DNA from: Oscillospiraceae bacterium
Lineage (GTDB): Bacteria > Bacillota > Clostridia > Oscillospirales > Oscillospiraceae
DNA length: 43,043 nucleotides
Assembly: GCA_017448455.1 (NCBI GenBank)
Contig: JAFSLL010000163.1
Span: 1 to 43,043 of the forward strand
Direction of reading: 5' to 3'
Shown: positions 16,156 to 24,544 of the stretch, in pieces
Numbering within the stretch: the first letter of the stretch is position 1
Layout of the letters: each line of letters begins with the position of its first letter
The notes under the pieces: generated by a model
Database searches by the model: none
What the model was told of the DNA's origin: nothing
What the model saw: the letters and a program-made list of their open reading frames with translations, nothing else
Translations under genes and position numbers: made by a program

Positions 16156-17460
16156 ATGAAAAGAACTGCTTTTCTGTTTCTGTTAATCTGTATCCTGCTG
16201 CTCGCTGCCTGCGGCAGTGCAAACACCGGCGTGATCGAGTCGGAGGAACCCGCTGCGGCGGAAACGTCAGAGCCGATTCCGACACCTACTCCGGTTCCGG
16301 AGCTGACATTCCCGGACGGATCTGTTCATTCCGCAGAGGAAACGACACTGGATCTCACAGCCCTGACGCATGCGGACGTCGCGGAAACCGCTGCCCTGCT
16401 GGCACAGATGCCGGAACTGAAAGAAATTGATCTCGGCAGTGACGGCGCCTGGGTGGAAAAGGAAGAAGAACGCGAAGAGCTCAACGCAATTACTTCCCAG
16501 GTAGAGCGGCCGGAGACGGCAGCGAGAGACCTGACCTGGGATGACCTGCTTCAGCTGCAGGAAGCCGCGCCGGACGCGGAGCTGCTGTACCGCTTTGTTT
16601 TCTACGGCCGTTACCTGACAACCTGGGATGAGGAGATGGACCTGAACCACAGCGTCATGACGGATGAAGGCGCCGCGGTGCGTAAAATTCTCCCGCTGAT
16701 GAAGCGCTGCACACTTCTGGACATGGACTCCTGCGGCGTATCCAACGAGAGCATGGCGGAGATCCGGGACGCCTGGCCCGAGATGAATGTTGTATGGCGC
16801 ATCTGGTTTGCCAACGGATACTTCACAGTTCGGACGGACATTGAAATGCTGTGGTGCGCCAACTTCTATCCGTTCATGACTTCGGAGTTTACGCAGGATC
16901 TGAAGTACTGCACAAAGCTCAAATATCTGGATCTGGGCCACTGCCTGGAGCTGCACGACTGGGACTTCATCCGCTATATGCCCGATCTGGAAGTGCTGAT
17001 CATTACCGCCAGCGGCTGGGAGAACCTGGACATGCTGGAAAACTGCACCAAGCTGGAATTCCTTGAAGTCCCGCCCATGTCCCATACCTATGTGGATCTG
17101 CGTCCGCTGGAGAAGCTGACCAACCTCGAATACCTGAACATCTGCGGGATCGGCCAGTCGGACGGCTGGGAAGTACTGCTGAATATGACCAAGCTCAAAC
17201 GCCTCTGGATCGGACTCTGGACGGCGCAGTCCTTCCCGGAAGGAGCGATCGAGCAGATCTATGCTGCGCTGCCGGATACCGAGATCAACGTGACCGAGCA
17301 GATGGCGGCGGTGGGCAGCTGGCGTGTGAATCCGGACGGATCCGTGCCGGAACGCTATCTCCTGCTGCGGGAGCAGTTTGACTATGACCACTGGCAGGAT
17401 CATGCGCCCTACGCCTATAATGATCCGCTGTATAAGGCTCCATGGGAGCGCCGAAGCTGA
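16156..17460 (+). CDS. Leucine-rich-repeat lipoprotein (first of a tandem pair)
   Basis: A 434-residue exported lipoprotein. The signal peptide ends in the lipobox LLLAACGS, with the lipidated cysteine at residue 20. A short Thr/Pro/Glu-rich linker follows. The rest is a divergent leucine-rich-repeat array with recurring CTKLKYLDLG, MPDLEVLII, CTKLEFLEV, LTNLEYLNI and MTKLKRLWIG units. The C-terminus carries a non-LRR signature, ERYLLLREQFDYD followed by YNDPLY, which is also present in the next protein. AAGGA precedes the ATG; the frame extends upstream to 16075 but that part covers the promoter. No enzyme motif is visible. It probably acts as a binding or scaffolding protein at the outer face of the membrane. 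It is the first gene of the operon that also encodes glycan enzymes. Confidence 0.85.
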   Translation: MKRTAFLFLLICILLLAACGSANTGVIESEEPAAAETSEPIPTPTPVPELTFPDGSVHSAEETTLDLTALTHADVAETAALLAQMPELKEIDLGSDGAWVEKEEEREELNAITSQVERPETAARDLTWDDLLQLQEAAPDAELLYRFVFYGRYLTTWDEEMDLNHSVMTDEGAAVRKILPLMKRCTLLDMDSCGVSNESMAEIRDAWPEMNVVWRIWFANGYFTVRTDIEMLWCANFYPFMTSEFTQDLKYCTKLKYLDLGHCLELHDWDFIRYMPDLEVLIITASGWENLDMLENCTKLEFLEVPPMSHTYVDLRPLEKLTNLEYLNICGIGQSDGWEVLLNMTKLKRLWIGLWTAQSFPEGAIEQIYAALPDTEINVTEQMAAVGSWRVNPDGSVPERYLLLREQFDYDHWQDHAPYAYNDPLYKAPWERRS

Positions 17461-17463
17461 GAA

Positions 17464-18768
17464 ATGAGACCGATGGCAACGACGGAAACGGGCGTCGGCA
17501 CGAAGAGAGGGAAAGCGTTTTATAAGCGGCTGTGGATCGCCGCCGCCGCGACCGCGCTGATGCTGCTCTGCGGCTGCGGAGCCGCGTCCACAGATCCGGA
17601 GCCGGAAACACCCTCCCCGGAACCGGCAGCGGCAGCGGAACCGACCGCAACACCGAAGCCGGTGGAGACGGTATTGTTCCCGGACGGAACAGAGCATCTG
17701 CTGACAGAGAGGCGGGTTGCGCTGCCCTCCCTCTGCCACGCGGATGTCGATCAGGCCGTGGATGCGCTGCAGCGGCTTCCGGATCTCCAGTACGTCTACC
17801 TCGGCAGAGAGGGAACGGAGGAGTCGCCGCGGGATCTCAGCTGGGAGGACATCCGAAAGCTTCAAAACGCCTGCCCGGAGACCGATTTTCAATATACCTT
17901 TACCCTCTTCGGCAAGACCTTTCACACGCTGGATCAGGAAATGAACTTCCACCATGTGACGATGGATGACGAAGGCGCGGCGGTGCGGGAGGTGCTCCCC
18001 TGCATGACGAAGTGCCGGTTTCTGAACATGGACTTCAGCGGCGTGTCTTCCGAGAGCATGGCGAAGATCCGGGATGAGAACCCGCAGATGGAAGTCGTCT
18101 GGCGGATCTGGTTCGGAACCGACTGCAGCGTGCGGACAGACGTGGAGCGTATCCTCGCCTCCAACCTGAATCATAAGCTCTCCGACGCCAACACCCAGGA
18201 TTTGAAGTACTGCACGAAAGTCCGGTTTCTGGATATCGGCCATAACACGCTGCTGCATGATTTCCGTTTTCTGGAATATATGCCGGACCTGGAAGTGGCC
18301 ATCATCTGCATCACCGGACTGGAGGACCTGACGCCGGTCTCCTATTGCACAAAGCTGGAATATCTGGAGATCAACACCCTGTTCTGGGGACAGGATCTGG
18401 ATTTTCAGCCGCTTGCTTCGCTGACAAATCTGGAACACCTCTGCGCTACCCGGCTGGGGCATATCAAACACTGGGAGGCGCTCAAAAACCTGACCAAGCT
18501 GAAGCGGCTCTGGCTCGGGAAATATACCTATCTGCCGGACGGCGCGCTGGAAGAGCTGCAGGCGGCCCTGCCGGATACGGTGATTAACACCACCTATACC
18601 GGCGGAAGCGGCGAAGAATGGCGCCATGACAGCTCCGGCTATACCGAGCGCTACGCGCTGCTGAGAGAACAGTTTGAGTATTCCAATTACGGACGGGTCT
18701 GTTCCTCGTGGTACAATGACCCGGAGTACTTCAAGGAGGGCGAATACCACTATCGCCCGGAAAAATAA
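17464..18768 (+). CDS. Leucine-rich-repeat lipoprotein (second of a tandem pair)
   Basis: A 434-residue paralogue of the preceding protein, 3 nt downstream. It has a longer basic N-terminus before the hydrophobic core (ALMLLCGCGA) with its lipidated cysteine near residue 36-38, then a Pro/Glu/Ala-rich linker. It shares blocks with its neighbour along the whole length: DEGAAVRE, VVWRIWF, QDLKYCTK, MPDLEV, LTKLKRLWLG, ERYALLREQFEY and YNDPEY. It lacks the ~20-residue charged insert seen near residue 100 of the first copy. The start could be ATG 17464 or ATG 17473; neither has a strong ribosome binding site, so coupling to the upstream gene is likely. The pair arose by tandem duplication and has diverged considerably. 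Function unknown. Confidence 0.85.
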   Translation: MRPMATTETGVGTKRGKAFYKRLWIAAAATALMLLCGCGAASTDPEPETPSPEPAAAAEPTATPKPVETVLFPDGTEHLLTERRVALPSLCHADVDQAVDALQRLPDLQYVYLGREGTEESPRDLSWEDIRKLQNACPETDFQYTFTLFGKTFHTLDQEMNFHHVTMDDEGAAVREVLPCMTKCRFLNMDFSGVSSESMAKIRDENPQMEVVWRIWFGTDCSVRTDVERILASNLNHKLSDANTQDLKYCTKVRFLDIGHNTLLHDFRFLEYMPDLEVAIICITGLEDLTPVSYCTKLEYLEINTLFWGQDLDFQPLASLTNLEHLCATRLGHIKHWEALKNLTKLKRLWLGKYTYLPDGALEELQAALPDTVINTTYTGGSGEEWRHDSSGYTERYALLREQFEYSNYGRVCSSWYNDPEYFKEGEYHYRPEK

Positions 18769-18803
18769 CACAGCACCCGAAACATAACAGACAAGAGGAA
18801 CCG

Positions 18804-19787
18804 ATGGAAAACAGAAACGACTGCAGAGTATCCGTGCTCTGCGCAACATATAATCACGAAGAGTATCTGCGGATGACGCTGGACAGTTTTCTGGCGCAGA
18901 AAACGGATTTTCCGTTTGAAGTGCTGGTAAACGATGATGCCTCGACCGATTCCACGGCGGAAATCCTGCGGGAATACGCGGCGAAATACCCGGACATTAT
19001 CCGCCCCTTTTATCAGACGGAGAACCTGTATTCCCGCCGGATTAACCTTTATGATGTCGTGTTTTTCCCAGAAGTCCGCGGAAAGTATATCGCCCTCTGC
19101 GAAGGGGACGATTACTGGTGCGACCCGGAAAAGCTGCAGCGGCAGGTTGACTGGCTGGAAACGCACCCGGACTACTCCGCCTGTGTCCATAATACCATCG
19201 GGCACTTTTCCGATGCGGAGGACCGTGTGCTGTTCGCGCAGGACGGAGACCGCGACATTCCCTTTACCCAGGTGATCCGCGGAATGTCCCACGCCTACCA
19301 TACCAGCTCCATTCTGGCCCGCAGCGAATATATCCTCAACCCGCCGGATTACCGGAATGTGGCCTATGAACAGGGCTATTTTACCGACTACGCCATCGGG
19401 GTCCGGCTCTGCCTGGCGGGCAGGGTGCGGTTTCTGGACCGCTGTATGTCGGTCTATCGGATCGGGAGCAATCCGTCCGCCTGGAGCAGGGGAGTCGGAC
19501 AGGAGTACAGCAAGCTCACACGCTTTGTGCGCGGGGAGATTGCCATGCTGAAGACCCTGCGGCAGCATGACCTGACCGACGAACAGGCGGCGGAAGTGGA
19601 TGAGGTGATCCTCGAGCGGGAATATGAGCTGCTCTATTTAGAGGGAAAAGTGGACCAGATGGTCAGGCCGCCCTATGACCGGATTCACCGCAGCATGGGC
19701 CGCGGACGGATCCTCTCGACACAGCTGAAACGGATGTTCCCCCGTCTGCACCGGCTTTACCGCAGACGCCGCGGATACGAGGACTGA
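18804..19787 (+). CDS. Family 2 glycosyltransferase
   Basis: A 327-residue cytoplasmic GT-A fold glycosyltransferase. The N-terminus VSVLCATYNHEEYLRMTLDS, the nucleotide-binding VNDDASTDST (residues 42-51) and the metal-binding region ALCEGDDYWCDPEK (97-110) are typical of GT2. It transfers a sugar from an activated nucleotide donor to a lipid-linked or growing glycan; donor and acceptor are unknown. The C-terminus is very basic (RLYRRRRGYED), consistent with peripheral membrane association. AGAGGAAC precedes the ATG. It lies 35 nt after the LRR lipoproteins and 6 nt before the flippase gene. Confidence 0.92.
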   Translation: MENRNDCRVSVLCATYNHEEYLRMTLDSFLAQKTDFPFEVLVNDDASTDSTAEILREYAAKYPDIIRPFYQTENLYSRRINLYDVVFFPEVRGKYIALCEGDDYWCDPEKLQRQVDWLETHPDYSACVHNTIGHFSDAEDRVLFAQDGDRDIPFTQVIRGMSHAYHTSSILARSEYILNPPDYRNVAYEQGYFTDYAIGVRLCLAGRVRFLDRCMSVYRIGSNPSAWSRGVGQEYSKLTRFVRGEIAMLKTLRQHDLTDEQAAEVDEVILEREYELLYLEGKVDQMVRPPYDRIHRSMGRGRILSTQLKRMFPRLHRLYRRRRGYED

Positions 19788-19793
19788 AGATCC

Positions 19794-21242
19794 ATGGACA
19801 AGCGAAGCAAAGTTTTCAGCAACCTGATCTGGCGTTTTTTCGAGCGCGGCGGCTCCCAGTTGGTCAGCTTTGCTGTCTCCATCGTGCTGGCCCGGATTCT
19901 GGATCCGGCGACCTACGGAACGGTCAGCAAGGTTCTGGTCATTACCGCGGTCATGCTGGTGTTTGTGGACAGCGGCATGGCAAACGCCCTCATCCAGAAG
20001 AAAGATCCGGATGACCTGGATTTTTCCTCGGTCTTCTATTTTAACATCTGTTTCTGCCTGGTCCTGTATGTGCTGCTGTTTTTCACGGCGCCGTGGATCG
20101 CGGTTCTTTATAAAGACACAGGCCTGACTCCCCTTGTGCGCGTACTGGGCCTGACGCTGATCTTCTCCGGGCTGAAGAACGTACAGCAGGCCTATGTATC
20201 CAAGACCATGCAGTTTCGGCGCTTCTTCTTTGCGACGCTGGGCGGCACGCTGTTTTCGGCGGTGCTGGGCATCACGATGGCCTACCGCGGCTTTGGCGTC
20301 TGGGCACTGGTGGCACAGCAGATCTCCAACGTGGCCGTGAACACCGCCATTCTGTGGTTTACGGTCGGCTGGAAACCGAAACGCATGTTTTCCTGGCAGC
20401 GTCTGACCGGGCTTCTGCAATACGGCTGGAAACTGCTGGTTGCCTCGCTGATCGACCAGGTCTATATCAAGATCTATCCGCTGGTCATCGGGATCCGATA
20501 TACCAGCGAGGACATCGCCTTTTACGAGAAGGGCATGAACTGGCCGAATCTGATCGTGGAAAACATCAACAACTCCATGGACAGCGTCCTGCTGCCGGTG
20601 CTCTCTGCAGAACAGGATCAGAAAGACCGCGTCCGCGAGATGACCCGCCGCGCGATTAAAACAGGCACCTATATCATTATGCCGCTGATGGCGGGTCTTG
20701 CCGCCTGCGCGACGCCGCTTGTCCGCCTGCTGATGACGGAAAAGTGGCTCCCAAGCGTGCCCTACCTGCAGATTTTCTGCATTATCTATGCGTTCTTTCC
20801 TCTGCATACGGCGAACCTCAACGCCATTAAGGCGATGGGCCGCAGCGATATCTTCCTGATTCTGGAGATTGTAAAAAGAGGGCTGGAGCTGGTGATCCTG
20901 CTGATCACCATGCGTTACGGCGTCTTCGCGATGGTAATCGGTCTGCTGCTCTCCGAGCTTGCCTCCCAGGGAATCAATGCCTTCCCGAACCGGAAGCTGC
21001 TGGACTATCCCTATTGGCAGCAGCTGAAGGACATGCTGCCGGCGATTCTGCTGTCGCTTGCCATGGCGGCGGTCGTTTACCCGATCTGCCTGCTCGGCTT
21101 TCCGGACTGGCTGACCCTGCTGATCCAGATTCCGCTCGGCGTGCTGATCTATGTGCTTGGCTCCAAAATTCTGAAGCTGGAGAGTTTTACCTATCTTCTC
21201 TCCGCAGCGAAAACCATGCTGAACAAACGAAAGGCGGGATAA
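19794..21242 (+). CDS. MOP-superfamily polysaccharide flippase (Wzx/PST-like)
   Basis: A 482-residue integral membrane protein with about 12-14 hydrophobic helices. The N-terminus resembles the WzxC/PST branch (LIWRFFERGGSQLVSFAVSI, then LARILDPATYGTVS). Family members move undecaprenyl-linked oligosaccharides across the cytoplasmic membrane. It begins 6 nt after the glycosyltransferase and ends 5 nt before the ATP-grasp gene. No Wzy polymerase or chain-length regulator is in the operon, so the product may be a short oligosaccharide or be finished by enzymes encoded elsewhere. Confidence 0.93.
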   Translation: MDKRSKVFSNLIWRFFERGGSQLVSFAVSIVLARILDPATYGTVSKVLVITAVMLVFVDSGMANALIQKKDPDDLDFSSVFYFNICFCLVLYVLLFFTAPWIAVLYKDTGLTPLVRVLGLTLIFSGLKNVQQAYVSKTMQFRRFFFATLGGTLFSAVLGITMAYRGFGVWALVAQQISNVAVNTAILWFTVGWKPKRMFSWQRLTGLLQYGWKLLVASLIDQVYIKIYPLVIGIRYTSEDIAFYEKGMNWPNLIVENINNSMDSVLLPVLSAEQDQKDRVREMTRRAIKTGTYIIMPLMAGLAACATPLVRLLMTEKWLPSVPYLQIFCIIYAFFPLHTANLNAIKAMGRSDIFLILEIVKRGLELVILLITMRYGVFAMVIGLLLSELASQGINAFPNRKLLDYPYWQQLKDMLPAILLSLAMAAVVYPICLLGFPDWLTLLIQIPLGVLIYVLGSKILKLESFTYLLSAAKTMLNKRKAG

Positions 21243-21247
21243 CCGCA

Positions 21248-22462
21248 ATGAAAAAACTGCTCCTTCTGGGAGGCTCGCGCTATCTGCTCCCCGTGATTCG
21301 GGAGGCGAAGGCGCTGGGCTGCCACACCATCACCTGCGACTATCTGCCGGATAATATCGCGCACCGGTATTCCGACGAGTATCACAATGTGAGCATCATC
21401 GACAGAGACGCTGTTCTGCGGCTGGCAAAAGAGCTGGAGATCGACGGCATCATGTCCTTTGCCTGTGACCCCGGTGTTGTCACGGCGGCTTATGTGGCGG
21501 AGCAGCTCGGACTGCCGAATGTCGGGCCGTATGAGTCGGTTGCCATCCTGCAGGATAAGGGACGGTTCCGCAGCTTTCTCCGGGAGCACGGCTTTCGGGT
21601 ACCCATGTCTTACAGCTTCGCGACCGCGGAGGAAGCCCTTTCCCGGATAGACGAGTTTACCTGGCCGCAGATTGTGAAGCCGGTGGATTCCGCCGGCAGC
21701 AAGGGCGTCAGCCGCGTGGACAGCCCCGCGCAGCTGGAGGACGCGATCCGATTCGCGCTTTCTTTCAGCCACTGCGGACGGTTCATCATGGAGGATTTTA
21801 TCCGGCAGCAGGGCTTCTCTTCCGACACGGACTGCTTTTCTGTGGACGGGGAGCTCCGCTTTGTGTCTTTCAACAACCAGTATTTTGACGCCGAGGCGGA
21901 CAATCCCTATGCCCCGATCGGCTATACCTGGCCTTCCGTGATGCCGGAGCACATCCAGCAGGAGCTTACATCCGAAATCCAGCGCCTGCTCAGCCTGCTG
22001 CGGATGCGGACCTCGGTATATAACATCGAAACGCGCCAGGGCACGGACGGACACGGCTATCTGATGGAAGTCTCCCCGCGCGGCGGCGGAAACCGCCTCA
22101 GCGAGATGCTGGAATACTGCACCGGAACAAAGCTGATCCAAAACGCGGTCAGGGCGGCGGTCGGGCTGCCGGTGGATGACATGCGCCATCCCGGCTACCG
22201 CGGGCACTGGTCCATTGTCATGCTGCACGCCCAGCGTGACGGCATCTTCCGCGAGCTGCAGATCGCCGAAGCGGCCCGCCCCTATGTCGTGGAAGAGGAT
22301 CTCTGGGTTTCTCCCGGGGACCGGGTCGAAGCGATGACCGGCGCCAACAAGGCCATCGGCTCCCTGGTGATGAACTGGCCATCCGATGAGGAGCGGGATG
22401 CCCGCATGGCGGATGTGGAAGCCTGGGTCCGGGTCCTGACAGAGGAGCGGACAGATGCGTAA
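21248..22462 (+). CDS. ATP-grasp family ligase
   Basis: A 404-residue cytoplasmic enzyme. It has a pre-ATP-grasp Rossmann-like start (KKLLLLGGSRYLLPVIREAK), the ATP-binding strand and loop PQIVKPVDSAGSKGVSRV, the hinge RFIMEDFI, and the magnesium-binding end LMEVSPRGGGN. The family joins a carboxylate to an amine or thiol with ATP, through an acyl phosphate. The ATG at 21248, in the usual family position, is used rather than upstream in-frame codons inside the flippase gene. It overlaps the next gene by 8 nt. In an envelope-glycan operon it may couple an amino acid or similar acid to an amino sugar. The substrate is unknown. Confidence 0.9.
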   Translation: MKKLLLLGGSRYLLPVIREAKALGCHTITCDYLPDNIAHRYSDEYHNVSIIDRDAVLRLAKELEIDGIMSFACDPGVVTAAYVAEQLGLPNVGPYESVAILQDKGRFRSFLREHGFRVPMSYSFATAEEALSRIDEFTWPQIVKPVDSAGSKGVSRVDSPAQLEDAIRFALSFSHCGRFIMEDFIRQQGFSSDTDCFSVDGELRFVSFNNQYFDAEADNPYAPIGYTWPSVMPEHIQQELTSEIQRLLSLLRMRTSVYNIETRQGTDGHGYLMEVSPRGGGNRLSEMLEYCTGTKLIQNAVRAAVGLPVDDMRHPGYRGHWSIVMLHAQRDGIFRELQIAEAARPYVVEEDLWVSPGDRVEAMTGANKAIGSLVMNWPSDEERDARMADVEAWVRVLTEERTDA

Positions 22463-23402
22463 GGAGATTGGCGGCTACTTCGAACTGGAGCGCTTTTCCG
22501 GCGTGCTGCCGCATGAAGGGGCGCTGGCCCTCTCAAGCGGGAGAGCCTGTCTTGCCTATCTGATCGAACAGAGACAGATCCGAAAAATGCTGCTGCCGGA
22601 CTTTATCTGTGACGTGGTGGAACAGGTCTGCGAATCGCACCGGGTGGCGCTGCGGCGCTATGCGATCAGAGAGGACCTGCGGCCGCCCGAACTGCAGCCG
22701 GAGGACGGGGAATGGGTCTATCTGGTCAATTATTACGGACAGCTGACCCAGGAGGAACTGCGCGGCTATGCGGCAAAGTATCCCCGTGTGATCATCGACA
22801 ACGCGCAGGCTTTTTTCGCACCGGCGATTCCCGGGGTGGATACGCTCTACACCTGCCGAAAGTTTTTCGGCGTGTCGGACGGCGGGTTTCTGTATACCGA
22901 TGCGCCGGAAAGGGCGCTGGAGAGGGACGAGTCCTGGGCAAGAATGCGTTTTGTGCTCGGCCGCTATGAGCGCCCTGCCGGGGAGTTCTTTGCCGAGGCG
23001 TCTCAGAATAACGATCTCCTCCCGGAAGAGCCAAAGCAGATGTCCGCACTGACGGAGAATCTGCTCCGGGCAGTGGATTATGATGCGGTCCGAAAAAGAC
23101 GGACGGAGAATTATCAGATCCTGAACGAGGTGCTGGGTTCCTTCAACTGCCAGTCCGTACGGCATACGGAAGGCGCCTATGCCTATCCGCTGATGCTGGA
23201 AGAAGGAGAGCGGATCCGGAAGGAGCTGATCGCGCGGAAAATCTTTGTAGCCCAGCTCTGGCCGAATGTCCTGCGGAGCTGCCCGGAGGAGTCTCCTGCC
23301 TGCAGGCTGACCCGGCAGATCCTCCCGCTTCCCTGTGACCAGCGATATGGGCAGGAAGAGATGCAGCTGATCATCGACGCGGTGCGAACCAGCCTTTTGT
23401 AA
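22455..23402 (+). CDS. DegT-like aminotransferase-fold protein (short, divergent)
   Basis: A 315-residue protein with the outline of a type I PLP enzyme of the DegT/DnrJ kind but shorter and divergent. Visible landmarks are ALSSGRACLAYLI (phosphate-binding region, residues 25-37), YLVNYYGQL (89-97), the PLP-facing IIDNAQAFF (113-121, Asp115) and CRKFFGVSDGG (134-144), where Lys136 is the likely Schiff-base lysine. The shared start overlaps the ATP-grasp gene by 8 nt, so the two are translationally coupled and may act in sequence. Whether it transfers an amino group or does another PLP reaction cannot be told. It should work with the full-length DegT protein encoded next. Confidence 0.8.
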   Translation: MRKEIGGYFELERFSGVLPHEGALALSSGRACLAYLIEQRQIRKMLLPDFICDVVEQVCESHRVALRRYAIREDLRPPELQPEDGEWVYLVNYYGQLTQEELRGYAAKYPRVIIDNAQAFFAPAIPGVDTLYTCRKFFGVSDGGFLYTDAPERALERDESWARMRFVLGRYERPAGEFFAEASQNNDLLPEEPKQMSALTENLLRAVDYDAVRKRRTENYQILNEVLGSFNCQSVRHTEGAYAYPLMLEEGERIRKELIARKIFVAQLWPNVLRSCPEESPACRLTRQILPLPCDQRYGQEEMQLIIDAVRTSLL

Positions 23403-23419
23403 AAAGGAGATAGAGAAAA

Positions 23420-24520
23420 ATGAGTGTTTTTGTAACGCGGTCATCCATGCCGCCGTTTGAAGAGTACTGCGAGGAGATCCGTGAGCTCTGGGACAGCCAC
23501 TGGCTGACCAACATGGGCACCAAGCACCGGCAGCTGGAGGCGGAGCTGAAGAAATACCTCAACTGCGGCCCCATGACCCTGTTTACAAACGGGCACCTGG
23601 CCCTGGAGAATGTGATTGAGGCCTTTGACCTGCATGGGGAGATCATCACGACGCCGTTTACCTTTGCGTCCACGACCCACGCCATTGTCCGCAGCGGCTG
23701 CACGCCGGTTTTCTGCGATATCGATCCAAAGACCTATACGCTGGATCCGGAGAAGCTGGAAGCCCTGATCACGGAGCGCACCGTCGCGATCCTGCCGGTA
23801 CACGTCTACGGCAACCTCTGCGATGTGGACCGGATCGGCGACATCGCGAAACGGCACGGCCTGCCGGTGATCTATGACGCCGCGCACGCCTTCGGCGTGT
23901 TCCGCGACGGCGTGAGCGCGGCCTGCTTTGGGGATGCCGCGATGTTCAGTTTTCATGCGACAAAGGTCTTCAACACGATTGAGGGTGGTGCGGTCTGCTG
24001 CCACAGTGAAGAACTGCTGCAGCGGCTCTGCGACCTGAAAAACTTCGGCATCCACAGCGAGGAAGAGGTACCCTATGTCGGCGGGAACGCGAAGATGAAC
24101 GAATTCTGCGCGGCGATGGGCCTGTGCAATCTGCGGCACCTGGAGAGTGAGATTGCCAAACGGCGTCTGGTGGCAGAGCGTTATGACACCCGCCTCGCCG
24201 GAACCGAGGGTATCCGGCTCAACGGAAAGCAGCCGGGCGTACAGTCCAATTACGCCTATTACCCGGTGGTGTTTGACGGGTACCCATATACGCGCGACGA
24301 GATCTTTGCCCGCCTCGCGGCGGAAGGAATCATCCCGCGGAAGTACTTCTACCCCCTGACCAACGCTTTCGGCTGTTATGCCGGGAGACCCGGCTTTGAT
24401 CCGGCGTCGACCCCGGTCGCGCAGCGCGTGGCGGCGTCTGTCCTGACCCTGCCGATGTATGCCGATCTGCCGCTGGAAACGGTCGACCGCATCTGTGAAC
24501 TGATTTTGGAAAAAGACTGA
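23420..24520 (+). CDS. DegT/DnrJ/EryC1/StrS-family sugar aminotransferase
   Basis: A 366-residue PLP enzyme of normal family length. Motifs: LFTNGHLALE (54-63), TPFTFASTTHAI (78-89), the PLP-stacking and binding IYDAAHAFG (151-159, Asp153) and SFHATKVFN with the Schiff-base Lys182. Family members install an amino group on a keto-sugar nucleotide, for example 3- or 4-amino-deoxy sugars. AAAGGAGA precedes the ATG. It lies 17 nt after the short aminotransferase-like gene. No nucleotidyltransferase or dehydratase needed to make the keto-sugar is present here, so the precursor must come from elsewhere. Confidence 0.93.
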   Translation: MSVFVTRSSMPPFEEYCEEIRELWDSHWLTNMGTKHRQLEAELKKYLNCGPMTLFTNGHLALENVIEAFDLHGEIITTPFTFASTTHAIVRSGCTPVFCDIDPKTYTLDPEKLEALITERTVAILPVHVYGNLCDVDRIGDIAKRHGLPVIYDAAHAFGVFRDGVSAACFGDAAMFSFHATKVFNTIEGGAVCCHSEELLQRLCDLKNFGIHSEEEVPYVGGNAKMNEFCAAMGLCNLRHLESEIAKRRLVAERYDTRLAGTEGIRLNGKQPGVQSNYAYYPVVFDGYPYTRDEIFARLAAEGIIPRKYFYPLTNAFGCYAGRPGFDPASTPVAQRVAASVLTLPMYADLPLETVDRICELILEKD

Positions 24521-24544
24521 ATCCCGGAAGGAACGGAAGAACAC

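Noticed and set aside
16267-18849. An 860-codon minus-strand frame across the LRR lipoprotein pair
   Set aside because: It spans two well-supported genes and their junction, with Arg/His/Gln-rich sequence typical of an antisense shadow in GC-rich DNA.
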